From Pirellulales bacterium (lineage in GTDB: Bacteria > Planctomycetota > Planctomycetia > Pirellulales > JANQPP01), in contig JANQPP010000108.1 in NCBI GenBank assembly GCA_028289405.1, forward strand, positions 1 through 37,313: DNA of 37,313 nucleotides, given 5' to 3'. Of this stretch, positions 7,566-15,937 are shown in pieces. The stretch's first letter is position 1. Each line of letters starts with the position of its first letter. The notes below the pieces were generated by a model that saw only the letters and a program-made list of their open reading frames with translations, had not been told where the DNA came from and did not search any database. A program made the translations under genes and the position numbers.

Positions 7566-8957
7566 TCAGCCGATGCCCCAGCCATCGCGATAGGTTCCGT
7601 GAATCATCGGCTCCGCCTCCGGCACGCCCTCGGCCGACAATTGCTCCTCGTTCCAGCGGATTTTCTTCCCGGTTCGCAGCGCGAGATTGCCGAGCAAGAC
7701 CAACTCCGTCAGCCGCGCACCATAAGCGAAGTTGGAACCGGCGGACGCCCCCCCCTTGCAGGCGTCGAGCCAATCACGGTGATGCCCTTGCGTTCTGGGT
7801 AGAGTCTGTTCGGGCCGGACATATTCCTTATCGCGCGTTTCGGGAAGCAATTTCGGATCCCCGCCCGCGCCGCCGCAGAGCATCACGCCTTCGTCCCCAA
7901 CGAACAGGACTCCCCTGCCCGACAGAGGAGTCTCCCCGATGAGTTCGGTCGGCAGTGAGGGTTTCAGACCGCCGTCGTACCAGGTCACGCGGACTGGTGG
8001 CTGGTCTCCCCGCGCGGGAAACTCGAAGTAGCAGATCTCACCGTGTGGCGTGATCTCCTCATCCATGGGACCTGCTGGATACGCTTCCACACTGGTCGGT
8101 GTTCCCAGATCCAAGGCCCACTTCGCCGCGTCCAAGTCGTGGCAGCCGAAGTCCCCCAATGTGCCCGAGCCGAACGCCCAAAAGTCGCGCCAGGAGACCG
8201 GAGCGTAGGCCGTGTGAAAGGGCCGCGGCTCGCGCGGACCGAGCCACAAATCCCAATTCAGCCCATCCGGTACCGGCATGTCCGGCGTGGGCCGGCCGAC
8301 GAGCTTCGGATTCCACCTGCCGGAGGGAACCCAAGCATGGACCTCGCGGACCGTCCCGATGGCGCCGTCCCAGATCCATTCGCAGGTTTGGCGGATGCCG
8401 TCGCGGGCATGGCCTTGATTCCCCATCTGCGTGGCGACACCGGTTTCCTCGGCCACGCGGACAATCTCCCATGCTTCCCACATGTTATGCGTGAGCGGTT
8501 TCTCGCAATACACGTGCTTGCCGGCCCGCATGGCGCGGATCGAGACATAGGCATGTAAATGGTCGGGTGTGGCGCAGAGCACGGCATCGAGGCCCGCTTC
8601 ATGCTCCAGCATCTCGCGGAAGTCGATGTAGTCCCGGCACTGGAAGCCAGGATCCTGCTGTTGGTAGTGCTTTTCTATTTCCTGCTTGACCGGCAACCGC
8701 CCGCTCACGCCGCCGTAATAGAAGTTTTCCAAACTGTAGTGCTTGCAAGGATCGGCGACGGCCACCACGCGGGCATCCGCTTCCCGAAATAGCCTGCGGA
8801 GATTGGAGAGCCCTTGGCCGCCGGCACCGACCAGGGCGATATTCACGCGGTCGCTGGGCGCGACGTGGCCCGCGCCGCCCAAGACATGCCGGGGCACGAA
8901 GGTGGCAACCAATGCCGCCGAAGACGATTGCAGAAACTTGCGTCGAGTGGTTTGCAT
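7566..8957 (-). CDS. Tat-exported Gfo/Idh/MocA family oxidoreductase
   Basis: A 463-aa NAD(P)-dependent sugar or cyclitol oxidoreductase-like protein. The N-terminus carries a twin-arginine motif (RRKFLQ, residues 5-10) and a hydrophobic stretch, so it is probably exported folded with its cofactor. The Rossmann fingerprint GAGGQG is at 44-49, and the family E-K-P motif is at 152-154, preceded by a TPDHLHA segment. The C-terminal alpha/beta domain includes GTLGDFGCHDLDAAKWAL. ATG 8957 is preceded by GAGG at 8-nt spacing. The downstream heme-c/GSDH gene follows after 71 nt, and the pair probably acts on the same carbohydrate breakdown route; the substrate cannot be read from sequence. Length is normal for the planctomycetal secreted subfamily. 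Confidence 0.93.
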   Translation of the reverse strand: MQTTRRKFLQSSSAALVATFVPRHVLGGAGHVAPSDRVNIALVGAGGQGLSNLRRLFREADARVVAVADPCKHYSLENFYYGGVSGRLPVKQEIEKHYQQQDPGFQCRDYIDFREMLEHEAGLDAVLCATPDHLHAYVSIRAMRAGKHVYCEKPLTHNMWEAWEIVRVAEETGVATQMGNQGHARDGIRQTCEWIWDGAIGTVREVHAWVPSGRWNPKLVGRPTPDMPVPDGLNWDLWLGPREPRPFHTAYAPVSWRDFWAFGSGTLGDFGCHDLDAAKWALDLGTPTSVEAYPAGPMDEEITPHGEICYFEFPARGDQPPVRVTWYDGGLKPSLPTELIGETPLSGRGVLFVGDEGVMLCGGAGGDPKLLPETRDKEYVRPEQTLPRTQGHHRDWLDACKGGASAGSNFAYGARLTELVLLGNLALRTGKKIRWNEEQLSAEGVPEAEPMIHGTYRDGWGIG

Positions 8958-9071
8958 TGAGGTTCCTCGCTTGCGTGGCCGGCATACGTGCCGATGGCAT
9001 CGACCGCCAGGGCGAGTATAGCGGCACCCCAGGGAGCACGAAAGAAAAATCGTCTCGACGACGCGCGAGAT

Positions 9072-9590
9072 CTATGCGCCCTGTTCGTGAGATTGCGGCA
9101 CGAAGTCAAATTCATAGTCGGGGCCAAGCTGCTGCCGCGTGAGGCTGATGATCTCCTGCACATGCCCCTGGAAGTGGGAGACGGAATGGAAGATGGCGGC
9201 CAAGACGTAGGTATCGAAAGCTTGGATGCGGCGCGGTTCGAGCAGGGCTCCGTGCGCGGGTTCCCGCAATACGCCGATCGCTTCCTGGACGGTCGTTTCC
9301 AGCCGCGCCAGCAATTCCTGCGGCGGGATGGGGCCACGCTCGGCGAATTCGCGGGGCCGATCGCGGTGGTCGGGAGCATCGGTCACGCCGACAATGATCC
9401 ACTGCCGCACATTACCTGCCAGGTGCAACAGCAGGTTCGCGATGCTGTTCTGCTCCTCGCGGGGCCGCCACCAGACCTGTTCTTGATTTAGCTGCCGAAC
9501 ACAGTGGCAGATCTTGTGCAGCCCTTCCTCCAACTGCTGCACGGCGGCTTGCACGAACGCGGAGGAAACGTCTTTGGGAATTTCATTCAT
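9072..9590 (-). CDS. DinB-family metal-binding protein
   Basis: A 172-aa four-helix-bundle protein of the DinB/DUF1572 type. The three metal-binding histidines expected for the fold are visible: His56 (LLLHLAGN), His139 and His143 (SHFQGHVQEI). Such proteins are often thiol-dependent S-transferases or damage-responsive proteins; the substrate here is unknown. The ATG at 9588-9590 overlaps the TGA of the upstream GNAT gene in an ATGA arrangement, so translation is probably coupled. The open frame continues upstream to 9818, but that part is only the shadow of the GNAT gene. Confidence 0.9.
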   Translation of the reverse strand: MNEIPKDVSSAFVQAAVQQLEEGLHKICHCVRQLNQEQVWWRPREEQNSIANLLLHLAGNVRQWIIVGVTDAPDHRDRPREFAERGPIPPQELLARLETTVQEAIGVLREPAHGALLEPRRIQAFDTYVLAAIFHSVSHFQGHVQEIISLTRQQLGPDYEFDFVPQSHEQGA

Positions 9591-10027
9591 CGATTTTGTT
9601 CGTTGGTTTGATTTTCCAGCTCCAAAATTAAACAGTAATCCTCGAAGCCGACGGCCCGCCAGAATTTCAGGCCCGCTTCGTTGGTGACCAGGACATCGAG
9701 TCGCAAGCGGAGCGCGGCCTGCCACACCTCGCGCCGCAGCCAATCGATGGCCTGGCGGCCAATCCCCTGGCGACGGTGATCTCGCGCCACGAAAAATTGC
9801 CGCACGTAGATGCCGCATTCGTCCGGACGATAGAGTACGTAGCCCACGAGCTTTTCGCCTTGCTCAAACAGTATCGCTTGGTAGTCCGCTTGCAGCCAGG
9901 TCCGCATCCGCTTGGCGAGTTCTTCTGGCGTGCCCCGCTGACGATGCCCTTCATCCTCTATGAGTTGACGATTCAGCCTGCCCAACAGCGGTGCGTCCTC
10001 CAACGTGGCGAAGCGGTAGTGGATCAT
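9587..10027 (-). CDS. GNAT-family N-acetyltransferase
   Basis: A 146-aa acetyl-CoA-dependent acyltransferase. The fold starts directly after the chosen ATG (MIHYRFATLEDAPLLG). Motif A for acetyl-CoA binding is RDHRRQGIG, with the R-x-x-G-x-G pattern at about 85-90. Motif B, with VTNEAGLKFWRAVGFED, closes the domain, as is usual. An in-frame ATG at 10096 would add 23 residues, but these do not belong to the fold. Neither start has a strong Shine-Dalgarno, so the start is uncertain. It overlaps the DinB gene by 4 nt, and the two form a small operon. The substrate is unknown. Confidence 0.88.
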   Translation of the reverse strand: MIHYRFATLEDAPLLGRLNRQLIEDEGHRQRGTPEELAKRMRTWLQADYQAILFEQGEKLVGYVLYRPDECGIYVRQFFVARDHRRQGIGRQAIDWLRREVWQAALRLRLDVLVTNEAGLKFWRAVGFEDYCLILELENQTNEQNR

Positions 10028-10169
10028 GAATCTATCTCGCGTCACGAAAATTTGCTGATCCGCGGAAGCGGCAGTGGACTGAGTGCGATTCCCCATCAAG
10101 CAAGATTATTCTTCTTATGGACGGCGAGCGAGGATCCAACCCACGAGGGATGAGCGGCGAAAGTCGCAT

Positions 10170-10470
10170 CTAAATCCCATATGGATCACCAAGTGCCTCT
10201 TGCTGCTCAAGGAGCAGGTGTTCGAGTTCCGCACGTTTGTCCGTATAAGCCGGGTCGTCAGCCAGATTGATTTGACCCGGCGAGGGAGCTTGTTTCAACA
10301 GAACTTGCAGCCGAGGTTCGTGATGTTGCATCAATAGCTCGTCGGGATTCCGCGTTGCCATGATCGGCCGTGTAGAAGATGTAGATGTTTTCGAGTTCGC
10401 CCAGCGCTGCGACCTTGTCCAAGACTTTGCCCACCTGCCGGTCGATGTTTTCGATGCACGCGTATTCACG
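10170..10470 (-). pseudogene. Sulfatase gene remnant (frameshifted, internally deleted)
   Basis: Two frames on the minus strand together resemble the C-terminal part of a planctomycetal arylsulfatase. From 10470 down to about 10357 one frame reads YACIENIDRQVGKVLDK and then ELENIYIFYTADHGN, the conserved metal-site region. The frame then shifts near 10360, and from there to a TAG at 10170 the other frame reads INLADDPAYTDKRAELEHLL and then LEQQEALGDPYGI, a typical sulfatase C-terminus. The stretch normally lying between these motifs, and the catalytic N-terminal half with its CxPSR motif, are absent, so the gene is dead. Confidence 0.7.
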
Positions 10471-10634
10471 CCAATTTCATTGCGGACCGTCGCTTCGTCC
10501 CGACTCAAGAGACCATCAATCTTCTGGTGAGATGCATGGAGCCCGCGTTGGGCGCCATACAGGAACAATACGGCGGTAGCTGGCGCGACCAAATCGACCC
10601 GCTGATTCAGGCGATGGAGGAAAGGGCCGGCTAA
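10470..10634 (+). pseudogene. C-terminal remnant of an unidentified gene
   Basis: From 10470 to a TAA at 10634 the + strand encodes 54 residues that look like real protein (NFIADRRFVPTQETINLLVR, then PALGAIQEQYGGSWRDQIDP), with GC-rich third positions. No plausible start or N-terminal part precedes it; instead the sulfatase remnant on the opposite strand begins exactly there. I do not recognise the family. It is best read as a gene end left at a rearrangement junction. Confidence 0.35.
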
Positions 10635-10916
10635 ATACTTGTTTCCGCAAAGTAGATGCGAATGGACGATTCAAGTAATAAAATCTGACCTGTTTCGTCT
10701 TGTCGGCCTCACCTGACCTTGCAATCTACCCGGGGCTGGATAGGGGCTTCATTGCGGGAAAGGGTCACATTTCATATTATGTCCATTATACTGGAGGCGC
10801 GACCCATCGCTTGGTCTTTCAGCCTGTTCAAGGCGTGCAAGGCGACATTACCCCGGTCCACCTTGTTCGGCGCTCTTGCGCACACAGCCATTTTAAGACA
10901 CAAAGGAAATCACTTA
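10635..10916. other. Gap upstream of the methyltransferase, no gene seen
   Basis: These 282 nt contain an in-frame upstream extension of the methyltransferase frame (back to 10719) that reads as non-coding, and no other supported gene. The segment around 10660-10690 is AT-rich and may include the promoter. I see no clear terminator for the broken genes to its left. Confidence 0.3.
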
Positions 10917-11669
10917 ATGACACAAAGTCTCACTCCCGAGCAAATCAAAGAGCTAGTCGGAGACACGCCCAACATGTCTCTTCATCAGGGAAAATTAATG
11001 ACTAGATTCCTCCGTGAACACGCTATACGAGACATTCTAGAGTTGGGAACGAAGCACGGAGTGTCGACTTGTTACTTTGCTGGTGCGTTGACTAGCCAAG
11101 GCGGCGGATCGATCACGACCTTGGATTTGGCCGAGAGTGAAAATTTCACCCCTCCTGCCGAGAACCTTTTGGATCGTTGTGGATATCGGGACATGGTTTC
11201 GATTTATCGCGATCCCACCTCCTATACATGGCAACTAAAGAAATTCTTAGAGGAGGATCCCACGCCACGGTTCGATTTGTGCTATCTCGACGGAGCCCAC
11301 AGTTGGTCCGTGGACGGATTCGCTTTTTTCCTTGTGGAACGCCTATTACGACCGGGAGGTTGGATCATTTTCGACGACCTCGATTGGACATTTTCTCAAA
11401 GCCCCACTGTGGGGGAGACCGAATATGTCCGCAACATGCCGCAGGACGAGCGCGACACGCCACAGGTCCGCCTAGTTTATGAACTTTTGGTCAAGACGCA
11501 TCCCAATTTCGGTGAATTTGGGATCCGGGACGATTGGGCATACGCCCAAAAGCTGAATAATCCTGCAGCGTGTGTGGAGAGAGACATCGTCATTGAAAAG
11601 GTGTATGAGCCCTACACTCCCGCCGTAGAGAAGGTTGCGCGAAGAGTGCTCCGTTTGATGGGCCGCTGA
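10917..11669 (+). CDS. Class I SAM-dependent methyltransferase (Methyltransf_24-like)
   Basis: A 250-aa protein with the SAM-binding Rossmann motif I as ILELGTKHGVSTCYFAGAL (about residues 42-60), the acidic motif II in TTLDLAES, FDLCYLDGAHSW as the post-motif segment, and LLRPGGWIIFDDLDW. This set matches the Methyltransf_24 / cephalosporin-hydroxylase-like group often found in glycan or secondary-metabolite loci. The acceptor cannot be inferred. ATG 10917 is chosen over upstream in-frame starts because AAGGAA lies 8-9 nt before it and the domain begins soon after. It converges with the HTTM gene; a possible hairpin lies between the two. Confidence 0.88.
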   Translation: MTQSLTPEQIKELVGDTPNMSLHQGKLMTRFLREHAIRDILELGTKHGVSTCYFAGALTSQGGGSITTLDLAESENFTPPAENLLDRCGYRDMVSIYRDPTSYTWQLKKFLEEDPTPRFDLCYLDGAHSWSVDGFAFFLVERLLRPGGWIIFDDLDWTFSQSPTVGETEYVRNMPQDERDTPQVRLVYELLVKTHPNFGEFGIRDDWAYAQKLNNPAACVERDIVIEKVYEPYTPAVEKVARRVLRLMGR

Positions 11670-11670
11670 A

Positions 11671-11701
11671 CGATGCACGAATGCTTCCCCTTGTTGCATC
11701 G
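11671..11701. terminator. Possible bidirectional hairpin between convergent genes
   Basis: CGATGCA (11671-11677) and TGCATCG (11695-11701) form a perfect 7-bp stem with a 17-nt loop, directly after the methyltransferase stop and before the end of the convergent HTTM gene. There is no run of U on either strand, so termination is plausible but unproven. Confidence 0.3.
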
Positions 11702-11720
11702 CCATTCTCATCACGTGCGA

Positions 11721-12737
11721 TCATCTATTATACGGTTCGAAAAACCGTCGTGTTGCAAACATTAGAGCGACAATAGGCGCTGTCCAAACAACCATACATT
11801 GGATGAAAATGCTTGGCAGTGTGCTCCCCATGAAGACGATGACAATTATAGCCCACAACAAATATGTACAATGTCGTGGTGAGGATAACAATCGATTAAT
11901 CATCGTCAAGCGATTCCAAGGCAAAAAAACACCATATGCTAACGGCGCAGAATAAAATGGAATCGACATGATAAGATCGATTCCGAAATGGAAAAAACAA
12001 GCAACAAATAGCCATTTGCGAAAAAGCTGGCGCTTCCAAACTAAAAGAATTCCCGCCAACTCGAATAAAACAGTAGCCCAATCGAGCACCTCCCACAACC
12101 AGACTGGGAAAAATGTGATTGCCAATTCCGCCGAAATCGTGCTACGACCCAACACGTGAATGATCTCGAAAAGATAGTCGTAAATCGCGGAATATGCCGG
12201 ATTGCCCCAGTCTGTGATTAGCTTCGCCCAGCCACCAGTTGCCATCCAAAATGCAGTAAGAAATGCCAAGATTGCGACTGGAAACCCGTCGGCATCAACG
12301 CGATTTTCGTGATTTTTGTCTCTCTGACACAAGTTGCACGGCCACTCGCCCCAACGTGAGAATGCAAGGACAGCGGGTATCACACATATAAGGATGTCAT
12401 GATTAATCTTTCCAGATGAGTATGCAAATGCCCGAGTGCTCAACATCGATATCGAAAGTATGAGAGACGCGCTCGTCGGATAAATGCCAAACAACAACAA
12501 TAGTGCCGACATGGCAGTTACGATGTTGAGAGTAAAATAGACTGTTGCCGGAGGGAATTCGGTCAAGAGTGCGGCTGGAGACAGTGGGGCTGAAAACATG
12601 AATGGTGGAAGGTGAACCAGCCAAGTTGCGAACGGAAGCGTCAACAAGACAACAAGACAATACAGGACACGGTAGATGCCAAGGTCCGCTGTTGTATACG
12701 AATATTCAGTTGCCAAAAAATCATTGAGCAATTTCAC
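11721..12737 (-). CDS. HTTM-domain polytopic membrane protein
   Basis: A 338-aa protein with about eight hydrophobic segments, matching the HTTM (horizontally transferred transmembrane) domain related to vitamin-K-dependent gamma-carboxylase. A typical family stretch is visible: MATGGWAKLITDWGNPAYSA, and later FELAGILLVWKRQ and CFFHFGIDLIM. The soluble epoxidase/carboxylase half of true VKGC enzymes is missing, so catalytic activity is doubtful. The GTG start at 12737 has GAGG at 7-nt spacing and overlaps the upstream partner gene by 17 nt, indicating translational coupling. Base composition looks AT-richer than the surroundings, consistent with recent acquisition. The role is unknown; related bacterial HTTM proteins are usually annotated without function. 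Confidence 0.85.
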   Translation of the reverse strand: MKLLNDFLATEYSYTTADLGIYRVLYCLVVLLTLPFATWLVHLPPFMFSAPLSPAALLTEFPPATVYFTLNIVTAMSALLLLFGIYPTSASLILSISMLSTRAFAYSSGKINHDILICVIPAVLAFSRWGEWPCNLCQRDKNHENRVDADGFPVAILAFLTAFWMATGGWAKLITDWGNPAYSAIYDYLFEIIHVLGRSTISAELAITFFPVWLWEVLDWATVLFELAGILLVWKRQLFRKWLFVACFFHFGIDLIMSIPFYSAPLAYGVFLPWNRLTMINRLLSSPRHCTYLLWAIIVIVFMGSTLPSIFIQCMVVWTAPIVALMFATRRFFEPYNR

Positions 12738-13233
12738 GGCTTACCTCGTAAACTCCAGTTGTCTCTATCATTCGATGATCCGAGGTACTAAATTTCTGCC
12801 ATTCAACTCGCACGCTTGTTAAGTCAATTCTCTGAAAGAGTCTGCGAGATTGAATTTGAAACCAAACCCACGCATCGGGCAAATTCTTCCTGATCTCTCG
12901 GCGGCCTTTTCTGTACCCGGGAAACACTTTATATAATTTACGTGTGGTGGAATCTGTAGTATCGGAAATTGGACTAAAAAAACGCATTAATGCGCCATGG
13001 TGGCTGTACGGGAATTGATCGAGCAGTTCTCCCTGAGATAATGCCTGAACAGAGCCGTCAGAAAACGAAAATAAAATCAATGGCTTTATAAAAAAATCAT
13101 GATGTTGTCCAGCAGGAAAGGATGGCGCCACAATGGCTGGATATGGTTCATCGAACCTATAAAGCACATATGACTGAAATATTAGCAGCCCGACCAACGA
13201 AAAAAAGATGCAATACCTGAACTCAAGTCGCAT
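12721..13233 (-). CDS. Membrane-anchored protein, partner of the HTTM protein
   Basis: A 170-aa protein with one N-terminal membrane segment (CIFFSLVGLLIFQSYVLY, residues 8-25) and an extracytoplasmic remainder without recognisable motifs; it is rich in Phe, Tyr and Arg. The stop codon lies inside the HTTM reading frame (17-nt overlap), so the two products probably act together. Small proteins like this are seen upstream of HTTM genes, but I cannot name a family. ATG 13233 has only a weak Shine-Dalgarno. Confidence 0.75.
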   Translation of the reverse strand: MRLEFRYCIFFSLVGLLIFQSYVLYRFDEPYPAIVAPSFPAGQHHDFFIKPLILFSFSDGSVQALSQGELLDQFPYSHHGALMRFFSPISDTTDSTTRKLYKVFPGYRKGRREIRKNLPDAWVWFQIQSRRLFQRIDLTSVRVEWQKFSTSDHRMIETTGVYEVSREIAQ

Positions 13234-13950
13234 TGGCTACTCTAGAAAGCATTTTTATGTTCAATGTGATAAGTAAGTTTCCGCATATTCAAATTCGTTT
13301 CGCAATTAGAGGGCAAGGGAGCCGATTACTAATCGCCCCTGCTGGGAACTAGAGCTTCGCGAATCGGAGAAATTATGCCTGGCTGGCCGCGAAAAGTCTA
13401 TTAGGCGAGATACGTTTTTCGGCGTATTTGGTGTAGCCGAAAGCAACCCTCTACCCACACCCAAAACGGGGCACGTCAAATTTGCATATACTGGGCCGGA
13501 CCCCAAATTCCACTTATTCCCCAATAACTGGAGGTTTCGGCGGCAGGTGTCGGAGCAAACAGGTTCTCATGCGACCGCGTTCCGCGATAAGGGTAGTCCA
13601 CGCGCCGCTTCGACTCGTTCGTCCAGGCAGGGAGCTACTCCTTCCAATACTTGGACCAATAACCTTCCATACGTGCGCCTGGGGAGGGTTCCGGATACGC
13701 AGCGGTCCGATAATGATCCATCCACCGCGGATGATGTGAATCAGCCACGGTGTTCCTCACGATAGTGAACTCGCCGCTACGACTTCTGCGGTCCCCAAGA
13801 CAGCCGCACGCGCAAAATCTACAATGCGGCTGGTTTCTCCGTGCCGCGCGGTGCGAAAAATTGGCGCGGCGGTGTGATACGGACAAGTGTCTCGGGGAGC
13901 CTCGCCAACCAACCATCCTTGTTTCTGATGCGCAACGAAAAGGACCGTCG
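13234..13950. other. 717-nt gap, mostly without supported genes
   Basis: The gap lies between the HTTM unit (minus) and the ornithine-cyclodeaminase gene (+). The one item worth noting is a 37-codon minus-strand frame at 13635-13748 (listed separately). The 5'-extended frame of the cyclodeaminase gene (from 13750) reads as non-coding. No tRNA or repeat was seen. Confidence 0.3.
13635..13748 (-). CDS. Possible 37-aa small protein or gene-end remnant
   Basis: GTG at 13748 is preceded by GAGGA at about 6-nt spacing and opens a 37-codon frame ending in TAG. The product is rich in Trp and Tyr near its C-terminus (RMEGYWSKYWKE) and has an ordered middle (RWMDHYRTAAYPEPSPGA). The codons look natural for this genome. 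It could be a genuine small protein or the last exon-like remnant of a lost gene. I do not recognise it. Confidence 0.25.
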   Translation of the reverse strand: MADSHHPRWMDHYRTAAYPEPSPGARMEGYWSKYWKE

Positions 13951-15009
13951 ATGCCCAGCCATGACATTCATTGCCGCTTTTTCTCGCAAGAAGACCTTTT
14001 GGCCGCCGGTTGCCTCGACATCCGCATGGCAATGGACGCGGCCGCCGAAGCCCTGGCCGCCTTTGATACGGGAGACGTGCTGTTTCCCGAGAAGATCGTG
14101 CAGATCTTCAACGATGAAACGCAAGAGCGGATCAATTGCTTGCCGGCGACATTCAAGAGCCAACGCATCTGCGGCGTGAAGTGGGTCTCCGTCTTTCCGC
14201 CGAATCCCGTGAAACACGGGCTGCAGAACCTCTCGGCCGTGATGATTCTCTCGGAGATTGAGCATGGCTTTCCCATCGCCTTCATGGAAGGGACGCTCTG
14301 CTCCAATATCCGCGTGGGCACCATGGGCGCGCTGGCGGCGAAGCACCTGGCCCGCCAGGATTCGGAAGTGATCGGCTTCATTGGCGCGGGGGAGCAGGCA
14401 AAGATGCACCTGATCGCGATGAAGACGGCGCTTCCCTCGTTGAAGACGTGCCGTGTGGGGGCGAAGCTGCCCGAGGAGGAAACACAGTTCGTGCAGGAGA
14501 TGTCGGCTCTGATTCCGGAACTGGAATTCGTGGCCGCGGATTCAGACCTGGAGCGTGCCATGGACGGGGCGGATATCATCGTCACCGCCACCAGTGCCCA
14601 GGCCCCTCTGCTCAAGGCGAAGTGGATGAAGCCGGGCGCGTTCTACAGCCACATCGGCGGTTGGGAGGATGAGTACGATGTGGCCCGGCAGTGTGACAAG
14701 ATCGTCTGCGATGATTGGGAAACGGTGAAACATCGCACGCAGACGCTGAGCCGCATGTACAAGGAAGGCGCGCTCACCGATGACGACCTGCACGCCAACC
14801 TCGTCGATCTCGTGCAGGGAAGGAAGCCGGGCCGGGAAAGCGACGACGAACGGATCTATTTCAACGCCGTCGGCTTGGCCTATGTGGACGTGGGCATCGC
14901 CATCGCCATGTACCACCGGGGGCTCGAATCGGGCCTGGGACAGGACCTACAAATCCAGCACGAGATGATCTTCGAGCATTCCAAGCTCAAAGAGTGGGTG
15001 CGGCTGTAA
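13951..15009 (+). CDS. Ornithine cyclodeaminase / mu-crystallin family protein
   Basis: A 352-aa NAD(P)-binding protein of the OCD family, whose members deaminate or reduce amino acids and imino acids. The dinucleotide-binding fingerprint is GFIGAGEQA at 142-150. The family substrate and active-site surroundings are GVKWVSVFPPNP (conserved Lys77) and NIRVGTMGALAAKHLA (Arg121). ADIIVTATSAQAPLL and a GRESDDERIYFNAVGLAY segment near the end are also typical. ATG 13951 has AAAAGGA 7 nt upstream; the open frame back to 13750 is non-coding in character. It stands alone, with unrelated genes on both sides, so its substrate (ornithine, proline, an opine-type or tyramine-pathway compound) cannot be assigned. 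Confidence 0.9.
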   Translation: MPSHDIHCRFFSQEDLLAAGCLDIRMAMDAAAEALAAFDTGDVLFPEKIVQIFNDETQERINCLPATFKSQRICGVKWVSVFPPNPVKHGLQNLSAVMILSEIEHGFPIAFMEGTLCSNIRVGTMGALAAKHLARQDSEVIGFIGAGEQAKMHLIAMKTALPSLKTCRVGAKLPEEETQFVQEMSALIPELEFVAADSDLERAMDGADIIVTATSAQAPLLKAKWMKPGAFYSHIGGWEDEYDVARQCDKIVCDDWETVKHRTQTLSRMYKEGALTDDDLHANLVDLVQGRKPGRESDDERIYFNAVGLAYVDVGIAIAMYHRGLESGLGQDLQIQHEMIFEHSKLKEWVRL

Positions 15010-15078
15010 CCGGCAGTTTCCGCACGGGCACCACGCGTCGAGTAAATTATTTGACGCCCGGATCTTCTCCGGTCCCAC

Positions 15079-15124
15079 AAAAAAGGCGTCCGGAGGTGAA
15101 GCGGGAATGCCTGCTCCGGACGCC
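15079..15124 (-). terminator. Intrinsic terminator of the ECF-kinase operon
   Basis: Read on the minus strand, GGCGTCCGGAG pairs with its complement (GGCGTCCGGAG at 15085-15095 with CTCCGGACGCC at 15114-15124; 11 bp, 18-nt loop) and is followed at once by six T (complement of AAAAAA at 15079-15084). This is a standard rho-independent terminator located about 90 nt past the end of the coiled-coil gene. On the + strand the stem may also stop readthrough from the cyclodeaminase gene. Confidence 0.75.
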
Positions 15125-15215
15125 GTGCTGCGTGTTGTCAAATGAGATCTATCCAGACCAGACCGTCTGCCGCTTCGCATTTTCAAGGCAAATGACAAAC
15201 CACTCTATCTGTCGG

Positions 15216-15872
15216 TCATCTAACGGTTTGAACTGGTGTTGTGAAAAGCGTACTACCGGAGGCGCTCTCCGGAGCGACGACGCTCAAAAACCGTCCGCCC
15301 GACGCGCCGGAACCCCAGCCAAGTCCTTCAGCTTCCTGGACCAACGCTTGCAAGCGGTTCCGCACGATCTGCATCCGGGCATCCTGTCGCTTTTGTAGCG
15401 CCTCGCGCAGCCGGCGGAGTCGCTGTTCGATCTGCTTCACCTCCTGCTCTCGGATCTGGTGGCGGACTTCGAACTGTTCGGTGAGCAGCTTCTCCAAAGC
15501 GGCCTGGTGGTCGCCGCGTTCGGCGCTACTCGATTGGGCATACTTCTGCAACGTTTCGCGAACTTTTTTCTCCAGGTCGCGGTCACGTCGGGCCAGCTTC
15601 TGAGCCTCGGACTGTTGTTCCTGAAAATTGCCGCTTCCCTGAACGATGAATGTGTTGGAGCCCGATTGGCCGAACACGGTGGTGGCGGGATACCCATTAC
15701 TGGAGCCCGAGTCGCCGGTCGTGACCCCGGTGCTGTAAACGACCCTCGTGGACTTTTCGGGAGTGCCGCCAAAGGATCGGGCTTCGCCCCCATCTTGAGC
15801 GAAACTGCTGGCCACGAGGATGAGACCACCCAGGGCCAGGCTAGTCATCCATGGGGAAAATGAAAGTCGCAT
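15216..15872 (-). CDS. Secreted coiled-coil protein of the ECF-kinase operon
   Basis: A 218-aa protein. A signal peptide is visible (WMTSLALGGLILVASSFAQ). A low-complexity Ser/Gly/Thr region follows (about 35-80), then a long charged coiled coil (about 85-180; QKLARRDRDLEKKVRETLQK, REQEVKQIEQRLRRLREAL), then a short tail. ATG 15872 has AGAGGTG at 5-6 nt spacing. It lies 65 nt after the kinase gene on the same strand and is closed by an intrinsic terminator, so it is the last gene of the operon. Proteins of this style next to ECF/kinase pairs are common in planctomycetes. A role as periplasmic effector or sensor for the kinase is inference. Confidence 0.8.
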   Translation of the reverse strand: MRLSFSPWMTSLALGGLILVASSFAQDGGEARSFGGTPEKSTRVVYSTGVTTGDSGSSNGYPATTVFGQSGSNTFIVQGSGNFQEQQSEAQKLARRDRDLEKKVRETLQKYAQSSSAERGDHQAALEKLLTEQFEVRHQIREQEVKQIEQRLRRLREALQKRQDARMQIVRNRLQALVQEAEGLGWGSGASGGRFLSVVAPESASGSTLFTTPVQTVR

Positions 15873-15937
15873 GTGTCACCTCTTTTCAGAAAATGGAGAA
15901 CAAAACATCCACGCAAAAAATTGGTCGAGCGGGAACG

